Source: Manis javanica (lineage: Eukaryota; Chordata; Mammalia; Pholidota; Manidae). From it: DNA of 64,000 bases. The position numbers and the translations under genes were made by a program. How positions within the stretch are numbered: position 1 is the stretch's first letter; every line of letters begins with the position of its first letter. Below are positions 45,800-59,855 of the stretch, one piece after another. The notes below the pieces were generated by a model. It did not search any database. It was given only the letters and a program-made list of their open reading frames with translations, and was not told the origin of the DNA. The DNA lies in NCBI RefSeq assembly GCF_040802235.1, contig NC_133158.1:167993401-168057400 (forward strand), read 5' to 3'.

Positions 45800-46850
45800 G
45801 GCCGGCTTGGCGTTGGTTGGCGCATCTGAACTCTGTTGTGCTCATATTATTCCCAATCCTCCTACTCTCGGAAAGCTTAAGGAAATTTTATCCAGTTTTA
45901 GTGGTCAGCAAATGTAAGGGAGGATAAACTGCTGTTTGTAAATTATAAGGTATTTTCTTCTTAGGAAATGGTCTGGAAACTCGAAATAAAAATCCTTAAC
46001 ACGTAAGCAAAAACAGCGTGATTTGTAGTGCCATCCAAAATCTGAGCAAATGTTTCTCCTCAGATCATTTATGTACAAAACATCCCCCCAACCTTTGGTG
46101 CCAGGCATTTTTCTTTGTTCTTCATTAGTCTCAGGCCTCAGTTTCTTGTAAACAGAGCACCCAGAGCTCAGACCCTAAGGATTGCCATACTAGGTCAGAG
46201 CCTGTGCATCCAGCTCAGTAGACAGCAGGCTTGTGCTGTAATGAAACACGGTTTTCTTTCTTGGTGATACCATTAAAAATTACCTTTATTTTGTTCTTTT
46301 CAGTAGTACCCATGATATTTAGTGAGAGCCTTTTAAAAATCTGTAGACCAGACCTAATTTATACATAGAATTTATTCACATTTATTGCATCCAAATGGCT
46401 CTCCTATCCTCTCAGCAGAAGAACTTAAAACATGAAATACTTGTAGAAAAAAACAAATCTTTTGTAAATCTGGGAGCTCAGAAATTGAGAACCAGAAAAC
46501 AATTTTTTTTAAATAGAAAGCTTTGGAGAAGTCTTTACCAGGACCAACCTGGCTGTTGAGTTCAAAGATAGCTTTATCTACTAACAGTCTGAACATTAAG
46601 CAGTTAAAGATTTATTTGTATTCATTAATATTTGCATATTTTAAAATACTGTTTAACATTTTGGAGAGTGAAGGAGCTATCAGACTTTATCTTAGTCTGA
46701 ACTAATGGCCTTAATGTTTAGTTGAAATCAGCTACCCTAAGAGAATGAGTTTTGTTTCAGCAAAAAGGGAGTAAAGAAGATGAGTGATTTTGAAATATGG
46801 GGCACTTGAGGGGGTTACTTATTCAAACCATAACTTTGCTTTTAAATTTG
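45800..46850. other. presumed first-intron DNA, unassigned
   Basis: Falls rapidly to AT-rich, CpG-poor DNA. No repeat or exon recognised. Several T/A-runs; 46,500-46,513 is an A/T-run. Confidence 0.45.
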
Positions 46851-46854
46851 TCAT

Positions 46855-47000
46855 AGGCTCCCATTACCCCTTGCAAGCATAGTCTCCACTGATATGGCTC
46901 TTGCCACCTTTCACCACACAGCTAAAGCATTACTTCCTTTCTGGAGCTTTTCTTGACACATAACAACCCCAACCTTGTTACCCGCAAGACAAAACATCAA
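46855..47000 (+). repeat. possible L2 fragment, sense
   Basis: 'tgatatggctcttgccacct', 'ttcaccacacagctaaagc' and 'ctggagcttttcttgacaca' weakly resemble the L2 3' order. The similarity is low. Confidence 0.3.
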
Positions 47001-47080
47001 CAATAAAACACTGCCTGATTTGAATCGGTCATCCTTGTGGATCTTACCATTCTCTAAATTATTTGGACTAGATAATTAGA

Positions 47081-47286
47081 TAATTCTTTGTTGTGAAGGG
47101 CTATCCTGTGGTTGTAGGATGTTTAGTGACATTCCTAACCTCTTCTTAATAGATACCAGTGTTACCTCCCCTCTGCACAGTTGTGACAAAGTCACACAAC
47201 TTGCACCATTGTGACTATCAAAAATGCCTCCAGACAGCTGTATGTCCCCTAGGAGAGCCAGAATCATCCCTGGTTGAGAACCACTG
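47081..47286 (-). mobile_element. MER20 non-autonomous hAT-Charlie transposon
   Basis: The reverse complement starts at 47,286 with 'cagtggttctcaaccaggg' and contains the MER20 order 'ctaggggacat', 'ctgtctggaggcatttttga', 'gtcacaa', 'aacatcctacaa' and 'cacaacaaagaattat'. It is a common fossil in placental mammals; a few copies elsewhere act as enhancers, which is not shown here. Confidence 0.85.
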
Positions 47287-47394
47287 TTCTAAATAGACTG
47301 CTGGCTGAACACCAGTGACACTGCATAGCCCTCATTTGCTTATGTGCTGATTTTCTCTACTGTCCTATCCTGAGAGCAGGAACATTCGTCATTT

Positions 47395-47775
47395 ACTTAA
47401 CAAATATCTGAGGGCCTACTTTGCCAGCTAGACACAGTTTAAGTCTCAGAATACAGTGGTAAAATCAACTGATGTGGTGTCTGCACTCCTGGACATTACA
47501 GTCTAAAGAAAGTGACAGATGCATACGTATAAAATGATACAGTTACCTCATTACAGTTGTAACAAATTCTGGGAGGAGTACATAGAACAGGGGTCCTGAC
47601 CTGGTTTAGAAACCAGGAAGTTTCCTTGGGAAATGACATTTATGGTGAAGTGGACTCTGAAGGATAAATAGAAGTTACAAGGTGAAGCTCAGAGGGACAA
47701 TATTCCAGGCAGAAGAAACAAAGGCCAGTGTGGTTGGAGCTGGAGAGTGCTAAGACAGGATGTACAAAATGAAGC
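47395..47775 (-). repeat. L2 LINE 3' part, antisense (left piece of a split L2)
   Basis: Antisense L2 order: 'cttaacaaatatctgagggcc', 'ctggacattacagtctaaag', 'tacctcattacagttgtaac', 'gtggactctgaaggat', 'attccaggcagaagaaac' and 'gtgtggttggagctggag'. It continues at 48,790-49,210 in the same orientation, so later elements landed in it. Confidence 0.85.
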
Positions 47776-47799
47776 TCAGAAAGTAAGCAAAGACTGTCT

Positions 47800-47925
47800 T
47801 AAGCAGCAGGTCTCAGTCCAGCCTGCTCATCAGAATCACAAGAGGAACTTAAGACCATATTAGTGCCTGGACCATGCTCCAGGCTCATTAAATCAGAATG
47901 TCTTCAGTGGGTCCTACTCCTTCTC
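47800..47925 (+). mobile_element. MER5-type hAT fragment
   Basis: 'ggtctcagtccagcctgctc', 'catcagaatcacaagagg', 'aacttaagacc' and 'taaatcagaatgtcttcag' follow MER5A ('gtgcatcagaatcacctgg', 'ctgattcagtaggtctggg'). Partial. Confidence 0.6.
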
Positions 47926-47944
47926 CCAGCTGCCATTTTCCCTC

Positions 47945-48310
47945 CACTTTTCAAAGGGATAACCACTGTACTAGTTTTGTGTATCATTCTAGACATTTTC
48001 TGTGGGCATTCTTTATTCCTGTTTATGCAAATGGTAGCATACTGCATACAGTTTTGTTTTATTTCATTCTCAAGTGTCTTGGAAATGATTCCATTTTAAT
48101 ATATAGTTTCCTATTATTTTGAATGACTGTATATTATTCCATTGTGTTGATATACCACAGATTATTTAACCATTCCACTATTAATGAGCATTCAAATGGT
48201 TTCCAGTTATTTATTATAACAAACAGTACTATGCACATGCCAATACACATGCATGTGAATAAATGTGTAGGATAAATTCCTAGAAGTGAAATTACTGGGT
48301 CAAATACGTG
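47945..48310 (-). mobile_element. old L1 fragment, antisense
   Basis: 'ccattttccctccacttttc', then 'tattccattgtgttgatatac', 'attatttaaccattccactat', 'caaatggtttccagttatt' and 'ctagaagtgaaattactgggtc' match the old L1 ORF2-end order read antisense. Confidence 0.75.
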
Positions 48311-48427
48311 GACACACATTTATTTGTAAGTATTTGTGTTTATGAAAGATCTTCTCAGAAGACTGGAGAGAATGGTTTGAAAGGAAAAGAGTAAATGTGA
48401 GAGACAACTAACCCCAGTTAAGGTTAC

Positions 48428-48784
48428 TGTGTGCTATAGAATGAATTGTGTCCTCTCCAAATGGATATTTTGAAGCCCTAACCCCCAGTGTGACTTTATT
48501 TGGAGATAGTGTCTTTAGATGGTAACTAAGGCTAAATGAAGTCATAAAGGTGGGGCCCTGATCAGATAAACTTGGCAGCCTTATAAGAAGAGGAGGGAGG
48601 AAAGGCCATGTGAGTGCACAGTGAGAAAGTGGTCATCTGCAAGCCAGGAAGAGAGTCCTCACCAAAAACCGACCCTGCTGGACCTTGATCTGGGACTTCT
48701 GCCCACCAGAACTGAGAAAATAAATCTGTTATTTAAGCCATCTGGTTTATGGTATTTTGTTATGGCAGCCTGAGCCAGCTAATA
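48428..48784 (+). mobile_element. solo LTR of the MLT1 (MaLR) type
   Basis: It has the MLT1 order: 'tgctatagaatgaattgtgtcc', 'gaagccctaacccccag', 'gtgactttatttggaga', 'aggtggggccctgatc', 'ccttataagaagagg', 'aagccaggaagagagtcc', 'accttgatctgggacttct' and 'ttgttatggcagcctgag'. No internal region is seen next to it. Confidence 0.9.
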
Positions 48785-48789
48785 CCCTG

Positions 48790-49210
48790 TAGAAGGTAGG
48801 AGAGAAAAGATGGTAGCTGGGACCAAGGTGGTAGCAGAGAAGATGAAGAGAAGTAGATGGAGTCAGGAGACATATTAAGGAGGCATAATTGATAGGACTC
48901 AGTGATTGATATGTACAAGCAGTGAGAGAAAGAAGTAAGTGCGTAGGATGACTCCCAGGGCTCTGGCTTGCCCAACAAGGTGAATGGTGGTGGTGTTACC
49001 TGAGATAGAGAACACTGGATAGATAAATAGTTCTAAGGTGGCTTTAAATCACAGTTCTCTTTAGGACCAGTGAGGCCTCCAAGTGGAGATTGCACATAAG
49101 CATTCAGTAATTCAAACACAGAGCCTAGAGGAGTGGGCTGAAGTGGGGACACAAATATTTAGGTATGAATTGAAGAGTGTGGATGGAATTACCCAGGGTA
49201 GATGTTATGA
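48790..49210 (-). repeat. L2 LINE, ORF2 part, antisense (right piece of a split L2)
   Basis: Antisense L2: 'ggaccaaggtggtagcagag', 'gaggcataattgatagg', 'atgactcccagggctctggc', then 'ccaagtggagattgcacat', 'ggagtgggctgaagtgg'. It follows 47,395-47,775 in the same L2 order. Confidence 0.75.
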
Positions 49211-49556
49211 ACCCATAGTCCACAGTGGAATCTGGCTTACAGATGTGTTTTGTTTTTCCCATGCCATGGTTTTGGTTGCTGTTTAATTTTGAGCTGGTTG
49301 CCAATAATTTAAAATTTGAAGATTTTCCATGAAAATCCATATTTGGGGCTTTTCTTGAAAAATGAGAGGATGTAGCACTACTGAGCTGCCCTTCCCATAT
49401 GGCAACAGTTGATGGGAGCTAAGTCATCACTTACTGAACTGCTCTCTAGTTCACCAAAGAGCCTACCACTTCTTGAAATTTATGCCTGGGCTGCTTTGTT
49501 TAGTTACTTCTCTGATCTTATAGGCATTTGACTACTCTAGGAAGAGAGTACAAAAG

Positions 49557-49725
49557 AGTGATTCTCATTTTGGCTGCATTGGAAACACTGGATGATTGAA
49601 AAATACTGGTGCTAGAGCCCACTGCAGAAATTTCTGTTTTTGTTTACTTGGTCTGAATTGCAGCCTGGGACTTTTTAAACTCCTCAGGTGATTCCAGTGA
49701 GTGGTGGAAGTTGAGAACCATTGGT
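49557..49725. mobile_element. MER5-type hAT fragment
   Basis: 'gtgattctcattttggctgc', 'attggaaacactggatg', 'gcagaaatttctgttttt', 'ctcaggtgattccagtgag' and 'gttgagaaccatt' are the expected ends and core for a MER5-like element. Confidence 0.6.
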
Positions 49726-49729
49726 AGAG

Positions 49730-51545
49730 ATTAAGAAGAGGAGGGCTCAAGCCCAGCATCTCAAAGTTGGGTAAAGGAGAGTAGCCTCAGGAAAAGGATG
49801 AGAAGCGGGCAGAGAAGTAGTGAAGAATGGCCCCTTGTTTGCAGTTAAGATATACAAACTTAACCCAGTACACTTGAGGGTGTTTTTAATCAGATGAGAG
49901 AGAGTGAAGCTTTCTTTTGCTTGTATACTTACTGTTTATTTTACATGTATATGGTGTTTATTACTGCAGAGAGTTATGTACACAAAAAACAGATAATGCT
50001 TTGCTTAATGGGCCATTTAAAAGATTTTCAAGAGTAATTTAAACTATACTTGACTTTTGTCTTAGGTGCTTACTTTAGAATCTAATTCCAGTTTAAGATG
50101 TGTCTTAAAAGGCAATAGAAGGGGAGTATTTTAAAAAGAGGAGTCATCAAGTAAAGCTATAGATTGAAAATAATGTGGATTTAGCAAAATGAAGGCTTCA
50201 ACTCCAGTAAGAACCATTTTGAATGAGAAAAGACAGAAATCGTTTGAAGTGGGTAGAAAGTAAGGAAATGGAAATGGCAAATGTTGGAATAATCTTTGAG
50301 AGGTTTACACAAGAAGGGGAGTGATGAGGAAGAGACCAGTGTCTTATATGTCTGTATAATAGATGCTCAGTCTGTGTTGGTTACCCAGCTTTTCAGGAAA
50401 GTAGCTCAATGATGCCTAATTACTCCTCTCCCCTATTTGAAAGGGGTATTACTTATATTTGTTTTGGAGACTTTGCTTTTCACTGAGGAGGTGTTTTGCC
50501 TAGACCCTTCAAACTTAGATGTTGGTGATTATACCCTTAGTCTCTTTCTTATCTGGAAAGCCATAGAGCTCTTAAAGGCCATTAGGGCTCCAGTGACCCT
50601 GATATCATCCTTCCATTGAACTGATGAATAAAGACCAGATTGTTGGCATGTTCAAAATGGAATACTTGGCTATGTCAAGGAATATGTATCTAGTTGTCAG
50701 ATTCCAAGGAGTAGGTTTTGCAGCTGTATATTTTTCCAATTAACTTAATATAGCTGGTTCTCCAGTTGCGTGCATGTAGCATTTCTCATACTTTGAAATC
50801 TTTACCATTCATCATGATTAAGGGTATGGATATCAGTTGGAGGAGTAGGCTCATTGAGCTCATAGAGAAGAAGAGAACACTGAACAAACTTTAATTTCCA
50901 AAAAGTTGTGTTAATCCCATTACCTTGAAGACCTTGGGTTAGAGTGACTATCCAGAGAGGGTCATGCAGATGGCCACTACTAGTCTGTCTCTTATCCATC
51001 TTTGCCTCATTGGCAACCTTAACCTAGCATAGGAGCATTTAAAGTCAGTTTTGCACTTCATGTTTCTAAGAGTTGAGATCTGCCAGCAGAACAGAAACCA
51101 TAGGGGTTAGAAAATGCCAAGAATTATTAGTGAAGAATGATGTTTATAAGTTGAAGATATGAGCCCATTGCTATGTTCTTTGTAAACAGGAGTATCATCT
51201 TTTGAGTGATTGGACTTTATTGCTGCTATTGATTCATAAGTTAGGTGGATAAAAGGATGACTTTGTGACATGAGTAGCAGACTTTGGTCTAAGAAGATTT
51301 GTACTGGGAGTCTATGATAGAAAATATTTTGTTTAGAAACTCTTACACATTGGGGCAGTTGTAGCAATTCCACCATTACAAATATGGTTAGGTACTATGC
51401 CTGTGGATGGTGTCAGATGGAGGGAAGATTTCATTGCCAAGGTCCTTGAGAGCTCCTTGGATTTACAGAGGAGACAGGGCAGTTGAGTGGGCAGGCAGAG
51501 GACTTGGAGTCAGTTCTTGAATGCAAGGTCTTGACCTGTCAAGTG
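49730..51545. other. presumed intron DNA, unassigned, about 1.8 kb
   Basis: No exon, RNA or named repeat recognised. The short frames (60-89 codons) on both strands have no recognisable family. Confidence 0.45.
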
Positions 51546-51547
51546 TG

Positions 51548-52815
51548 AGCTGTATGATTATTTTTATTGAGTTAAAATTCATAGCATAAAAGTTACCATT
51601 TTAACCTTTTAAAGTGTACAATCCAGTAACTCCCAATACATTCACAATGTTGTGCAACCATCACTGCTACCTAATTCCAGAACATTTTCATCACCCCAAA
51701 AGAACACCCTGCACCCATCAAACATTCACTCCGTATTCTCTCTCCCCTGATTTCCCTAGAAACCACCAGTCTGCTTTCTGTCTCTGTGGAGCTGCCTATT
51801 CTGGACATTTCATATAAACATAGTCACACAGTATGTGATGTTTGTATCTGGTGTATCATTTAGTATAATGTTTCCAAGGCTCATTCATGGTGTAGTATGT
51901 GTTCCTCTCTCTGAATGATGTTCATTCCTTTGTTTGAATAATAATTCCATTGTATGGATATACCACATTTTATTATCTGTTCATCATTTGATGGACATTT
52001 GGGTTGTTTATACCTTTTGGCTACTGTAAACAGTGCTTGCAAGAGCATTCGTGTACAATTTTTGCTTGAATGCCTGTTTTGGTTCTTTTGTATATACACC
52101 TAGGAGTGGAATTGCTGGGTCACACGGTAATTCTCTATTTAACTTTTTGAGGAGCCACCAAACTGTTTTCCACAGCAGCTGCATCATTTTATATTTCCAC
52201 TAGCAATGTTGAAAATTCAGTTTCTCCCCATCCTAAACAAAACTTGTTATTTTCTGAGTTGTTGTTATAGTAATACTTCATTGCAATTTTAATGTGCTTT
52301 TCCCTAATGATTAATAATATTGAGCATCTTTTATGTACTTGCTGGCCATTTGTGTATCTTCTTTGAATAGATGTCTGTTCAAGTCTTTTTCCCATTTTTT
52401 AATTGGGCTGTTTGTCTTTTTGTTGTTGAGTGGTTATTAAGAATTCTTTATATGCTCTAGGTATGAGACCCTTGTCTAATACTGTCCAATATATGATTTG
52501 CAAATATTTTTTCCCATAATGTAAGCTGCTTTTTCATTTTCTAATGGCCTTTGCCCAGAATTTCTTAATTCTGATGAAGTTTAATTGATATTTCTTATTT
52601 GTTGCTTATGGGTTTGATCTCATATCTAAGAGTCCATTGTCAAGTCCAAGGTCATGTTGATTTATCCCTATGTTTTCTTCTAGGAGTTTATAGTTTTAGT
52701 TCATGCATTTATATCTTTGATCCCTTTGAGTTAATTTTTATGTGTGAGTTAAGGGTATATCCAATTCCATTCTTTTGCATGTGGAGATCCAGTTGTCCCA
52801 GCCCCATTTGTTGAA
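51548..52815 (-). mobile_element. old L1 (L1MB/L1MC-type), ORF2 end plus 3'UTR antisense
   Basis: On + it reads antisense L1: 'ttttaaccttttaaagtgta', 'caatgttgtgcaaccatcac', 'tcattcctttgtttgaataa', 'tttgatggacatttgggttg', 'ggagccaccaaactgttttcc', 'ctctaggtatgagacccttg' and 'gttgtcccagccccatttgt'. Many stops break ORF2. Confidence 0.9.
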
Positions 52816-52839
52816 AGAGATGTGTGTTTTTATGCAAGT

Positions 52840-52975
52840 CTCAGACTCTGAGTTTTCTCATATGGGAAATCAAAGTGATAAAAAACACTTGCCTCACAAA
52901 GTTGTCCTAAGATTAAAAAGAGAGGATGTGTGTCATCACTTTAAAAGTATAAATCGCTAAACAAATACTCCTGGT
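52840..52975 (+). repeat. MIR SINE, 3' part
   Basis: 'ctcagactctgagttttctc', 'atgggaaatcaaagtgataa', 'ttgcctcacaaagttgtcc', 'taagattaaaaagagag' and 'ataaatcgctaaacaaatac' match the second half of MIR. Confidence 0.75.
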
Positions 52976-53404
52976 TATTTTTGGTTTGCCATGTATAGCT
53001 ATCATATGTGAACACCCCTGTTAAGTTAGTGTTCTTCAGTAACCTCCAAAAGTCTTCCGTTCTAGTGCATAGAGAGTCATGACATAACTAGAGGTCATGG
53101 ATGTGTTGTACCTCTGGATACAAAGTCACAGGTGTAAGAGGTAGTTGGAGAAATTATACCATCTGGAATTGAAAGTATATTTTCTTGAGGAGCATGTGTT
53201 TATCAAATTTGTTTGCTCTTCCTCTCAAATTTAGGAATATCTGTTCTAGGTATGTAAGGTGTTGTTTTCAAACTAAAGAGTTTTCAGGCATAGTAAGAGA
53301 ATAAAGGCAGTTCTTTCTATTGGACCAAGAATCCTCACATTTCACTGTGTCCACTTTTAAACTTCTAGAACTGAAACTGTTCCCTGATTCAGTGGCTAGT
53401 GATC

Positions 53405-53475
53405 TCATTTATTTAGACAACAAATATTTATTGAGTTAGCAGTAAGTGTCAGGCACTGTACTAGATATAAGCCTA
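53405..53475 (-). repeat. short L2/MIR-type 3' end
   Basis: 'acaacaaatatttattgag', 'gtgtcaggcactgtactaga' are the antisense L2/MIR end. Confidence 0.6.
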
Positions 53476-53485
53476 TGATATAAGG

Positions 53486-54650
53486 CCAAACTCTCCCTTG
53501 ATCCTACAATCTCCCTCTAAATCTCTTCCTCCCTACAGTTGTCTCACTGAGTCCAGTTCCTTTCCACCAGTCTCTCCAGAGCTCATGTTAGTCAGGCCTT
53601 TACCTCCCACATTGCTAACCCAGTGAGTCACTTCTCAGCCTTTGACTTAACCTTTCAGCAGCATTTTGCACAATTGATTATTCCTCTTGGTTGAAATGCC
53701 TTCTTCACTTAGCTTCCAGACCACTGCATTCTCTGGATTTCCTCCCACCTCACTGGAGGATCTTTCTTGGCCTTTTTGCTATTTCCTCATCATCATTCTG
53801 TCCTGAAAGTTGAAGCACTATTTATAGTCTTCAAACCTCAATTCTTCCTTATCAACCCTTTTTCCTTGGCATTTCACTCAGTCTCATCACTTAAAATACT
53901 ACCTGTATACCAACAACAATACACCAATGACTACCAAATTTTATCTCCAAGTTAGACCTCTCTGAATCTCATACTCCAATATCAAAAATGCCTACCTGAC
54001 ATCTCCATTTGGCTATCTAGGAGACATCTCAAAACTGAACTTTTGATTTTCCCCTCTAAAACCTGCTCATCCCATAGCCTGTCCCATCTCAGTAAATAGC
54101 AACTCCCTTCTCTAGTAGCCCGGGCCAAAAATCTTGGAGTCATCCTTGACTCTCATCTTTCTCTTTCATCCCACATTCAGTCTTTCAGCAAACCCTGTTG
54201 GCTCTCACCGTCGGAATGTATCTAGTTTGGGCCACATCCCACTCTCCTGCTTCCACTTTGTCCAGACCACCGTTATATCTCACCTGGATTATTGCCATAA
54301 CCTAAACCTTTCCCCCTGCTTCTGTCCTTGCTCTCCTAGAATGTGTTCTCAACACAGCTTGAGGGACCCTGTTAAAAGTAAATTCTCAGCTCAGTCTTAA
54401 TCTACTAGACTCTACATAATCTAACCGCCCCCTTACCTCTCTGATTTTATCTCCTACTACTCTCCCCTATGCTTAATTGAAATGGTACCTTCTTTTTACC
54501 CGCAACAAACCAACTATATTCCCGCGTCAGGACCTTTGCTTTCCCCTAATATCTCCAAAGCTCCTACCCTCAGGTCTTTGCTTAAAGTTCACATTCTTCA
54601 GCACTCCCTATCATCTTTCCCTTTTAAACTTACTTTCCAAAGCAACTAAT
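53486..54650 (+). repeat. L2 LINE, ORF2 region, sense, about 1.15 kb
   Basis: One of the longest L2 pieces here. In order: 'cttctcagcctttgactta' (L2 'tcagcctttgacactgtt'), 'ctgacatctccatttggcta', 'tctcaaaactgaac', 'ttggagtcatccttgac', 'tatctcacctggattatt', 'tctgattttatctcctac' and 'ccctcaggtctttgctta'. Reading sense protein, a segment like 'LGVILDS' is preserved. The open frames at 53,767-54,695 are broken L2. Confidence 0.85.
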
Positions 54651-54654
54651 AGTC

Positions 54655-55585
54655 TGGGTGTTCCTCCCACCCTCTCTTCCAAGATTGAGCACTGAGGCTG
54701 CCCCTCTCCCTCTATTTGTTTATTCCTCCTTAAGCTTTCATTTGAACAGAGTCCCTCCAGTTAAGAAAGTTAAGAAAGTTTGGAAACTGCCTGTCTGTGA
54801 GGTTAGAAATAACAAGCAGAGATTGGTGGCTGTGAATGGAGATGTCATTAAGGACTCAGAAATCGTAGCAAGGGCACACTTATCCTTTCTCTTTTGTGGC
54901 TTACAGGCATGCTCCCTATTTTACAGTCGGGGCTTGGAGCCCTGGTATACAGCTGCTGTGAGTACTGGTGAAGACAGGGCTCCTTCCAGTACCAAACCTC
55001 TCCCCTCCAAGCACTGTGCTCAGATGTACCATCTTGGCAATGTTGGTATTCTCTCGGTAGTCTGTTTGGGAGCCCTTTGCCATAGCAGGACCTGCTCAGT
55101 GAGCAGAGGCTCCCTCAGTGCTGGTAGCCATATTGGGATCCTTGTGTTAAAGGCAGTTAAGGGTTCCACATAATGGAGAGAATGTACTGATTCTGTGAAA
55201 TGTCCCAGACCCTAAGCAAAAAGGCTAATAGATCAAACCCAGTGACAGTCTGTCTCCATAGCAAGTACAGAACAGAGGCTTCATCTGGGTCATTGTTTCT
55301 CAGCCTCTGCAAACCTGCAGGCCTTCATGAGGGCCTCCTAGTGGGTTTGTGTTATTAAAAGCTAGAAATTGATTCACTGTTTTAATCTGTATTTCATTCT
55401 GTATTGATTCATTGTTTTAAAAGACAATACATTATTTCTAATGAATTTTTAGTCAAGCAAGTATTATATAAATATATTCTCCTTGCTTTGGCTCTTTCCC
55501 TAGATGACAAAGAAGTAGATAAATAAATAATATAATTTCAGATCATGGTAATAATGCTATGAAGAAAATTAAGTGGGGATGCTTC
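54655..55585. other. presumed intron DNA with a 171-codon open frame of unknown nature
   Basis: A frame at 54,658-55,173 (opening with a non-ATG or late start; the region after about 54,750 is not L2) reads partly through unique DNA: 'KKVKKVWKLPVCEVRNNKQRL' type text then Cys/Ser-rich text. It has no family I recognise. Potential acceptors ('ttacag' at 54,902-54,907 and 54,921-54,926) and a donor ('gctgtgagt' near 54,956) occur inside it, but this is common by chance. Confidence 0.35.
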
Positions 55586-55589
55586 CCTA

Positions 55590-55790
55590 ATAATGAATGC
55601 TTGAATTGGGTCCAGTTTTTTCCCTCTTTTAAACATTCCTGAAGTGAACATCCTTATGCTTTTGTAAGTGGATGAATGTTTATACTGCCTAAATTTTGAA
55701 AGTTGGAATTGCTAGGTCATAGAAATACATAACCAAAAATTCTGATACTACCAAATTGGTCCCCAATGTATCTATACTAATATTATATAA
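55590..55790 (-). mobile_element. old L1 fragment, antisense
   Basis: 'cattcctgaagtgaacatcc', 'ttatgcttttgtaagtggat', 'gttggaattgctaggtcata' and 'ctaccaaattggtccccaat' match the antisense end of old L1 ORF2. Confidence 0.65.
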
Positions 55791-55964
55791 AATATATAAT
55801 ATGTAATATAATTAAAAGCAGTAGAAGTGTTTTGGTTTTTTAATTAATATTTTCACTACTTTTTAATTATACTAGTAATACTGAATACAGTCTCTAAATA
55901 AAATTAACATAAGGTTAAAAATCTTCAAGTCTTCACCAACTTGCAAGTTTTAGTTTCTCAAATT

Positions 55965-58665
<2,701 letters not shown>

Positions 58666-59855
58666 ACTTGTTTTTAATTGTTGTTGTTCTTAGTCATAAG
58701 TACAGTTTAATTTGTACTCATAATCTGTTGGCTAAAATGGAACATGTGTGAAACACATGTCAAAATAATCATAAATTAATGAGGAGTATGGAAAATGATA
58801 ATACTGCAAAACTATTTCAAGATGTTCTTCATGAAATACATAAGTTGTATTCATCTGATCAAAATTTTAGAAGTCAAGATGTCCCTAATACTTAAAAAAC
58901 TACATGATTAAAAGGAAGTTGGGTGAAGGGCATAAGGGAAGTCTTTGTATTATCTTTGCAATTTTTTTGGAAATCTATAAATCTATAATTACTTCAAAAT
59001 AAAAGTTTTTCTTAGGAAATCACTATAAATATAGGAACATTAGCCTGGCATACCTTATGTTTAAAGTTACATATGTATTTATACATGCATATAATTGGCA
59101 ATCACTATTTCCTATTCTTACATCTACTCTAGAGAAAATAATTTCAGATTGCTTCACAAAATCCAAACAGCAAAATAAAGATACTCTATTTAATATCATG
59201 AAATACACAAGGAGCCTAATCAAATAAAGATGCATTTCTAAAATTGATTGTCAATTGAAAGACTCCAGTTAAATAAGTTCATCTTAAAAAGCAATTCATT
59301 TTCAACTCATTATATAACTGCTGTTGTATACAGCTGGTTGTTTATTTTATTATAATTAATTGCACTCTATGAAGGTATTTAAAATTCTAAAAAGGAAAGA
59401 TTTAAATACTTTGAAATGTGAAAAAGAAAAAGTATATGGCAATTCTATTAAATTCTATTCAATTTATTTCATTTAATGATAATAAAGATCTATAATGTAT
59501 TTGCTGAGAACTCAAAGAACATGAATCCATTTTACCTACCTTGACATTTAAAAACTAAACCTCCAAATTAACAAAATAAGCAGTGATTTTTATAAGCTCA
59601 TAATGGAATATTTCCAAGTGTCAGGTTATACAGCAGTTTGTTTATTTTGGATGCTGTAACAGAAGTTAAATTTCAGCCTACATTTTAATACACATTTGAT
59701 GCTAAGTCCATCTTTTAATTTAATACATTTGGTTGGTGATCTATTTTTTAATATTTTGGCAATGTCATTCAACAGTATATATTTTATTCTCATGAAAAAA
59801 TGGTTCACATACTGTGAGTAGAAGTTAAAATTTGTCCTTAAATATAAGCAGTATA
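58666..59855. other. AT-rich presumed intron DNA with an old L1 tail
   Basis: 58,900-59,010 matches an old L1 3' end on + ('ggtgaagggcataagggaa', 'ctttgtattatctttgcaat', 'aatctataattacttcaaaa'). The rest (59,011-59,855) is AT-rich with no named repeat or gene. Confidence 0.55.

Noticed and set aside
45159-45917. 252-codon plus-strand frame in the CpG island
   Set aside because: It opens with GTG, is Gly/Arg/Ala/Pro-rich as expected from GC-rich DNA, crosses the presumed first donor region and an alternative donor, and the opposite strand is equally open. Composition explains it.
58742-58760. Perfect 8-bp inverted repeat 'acatgtgt'/'acacatgt' with 3-nt loop
   Set aside because: Short palindromes of this size are expected several times in 64 kb; no terminator or RNA context.
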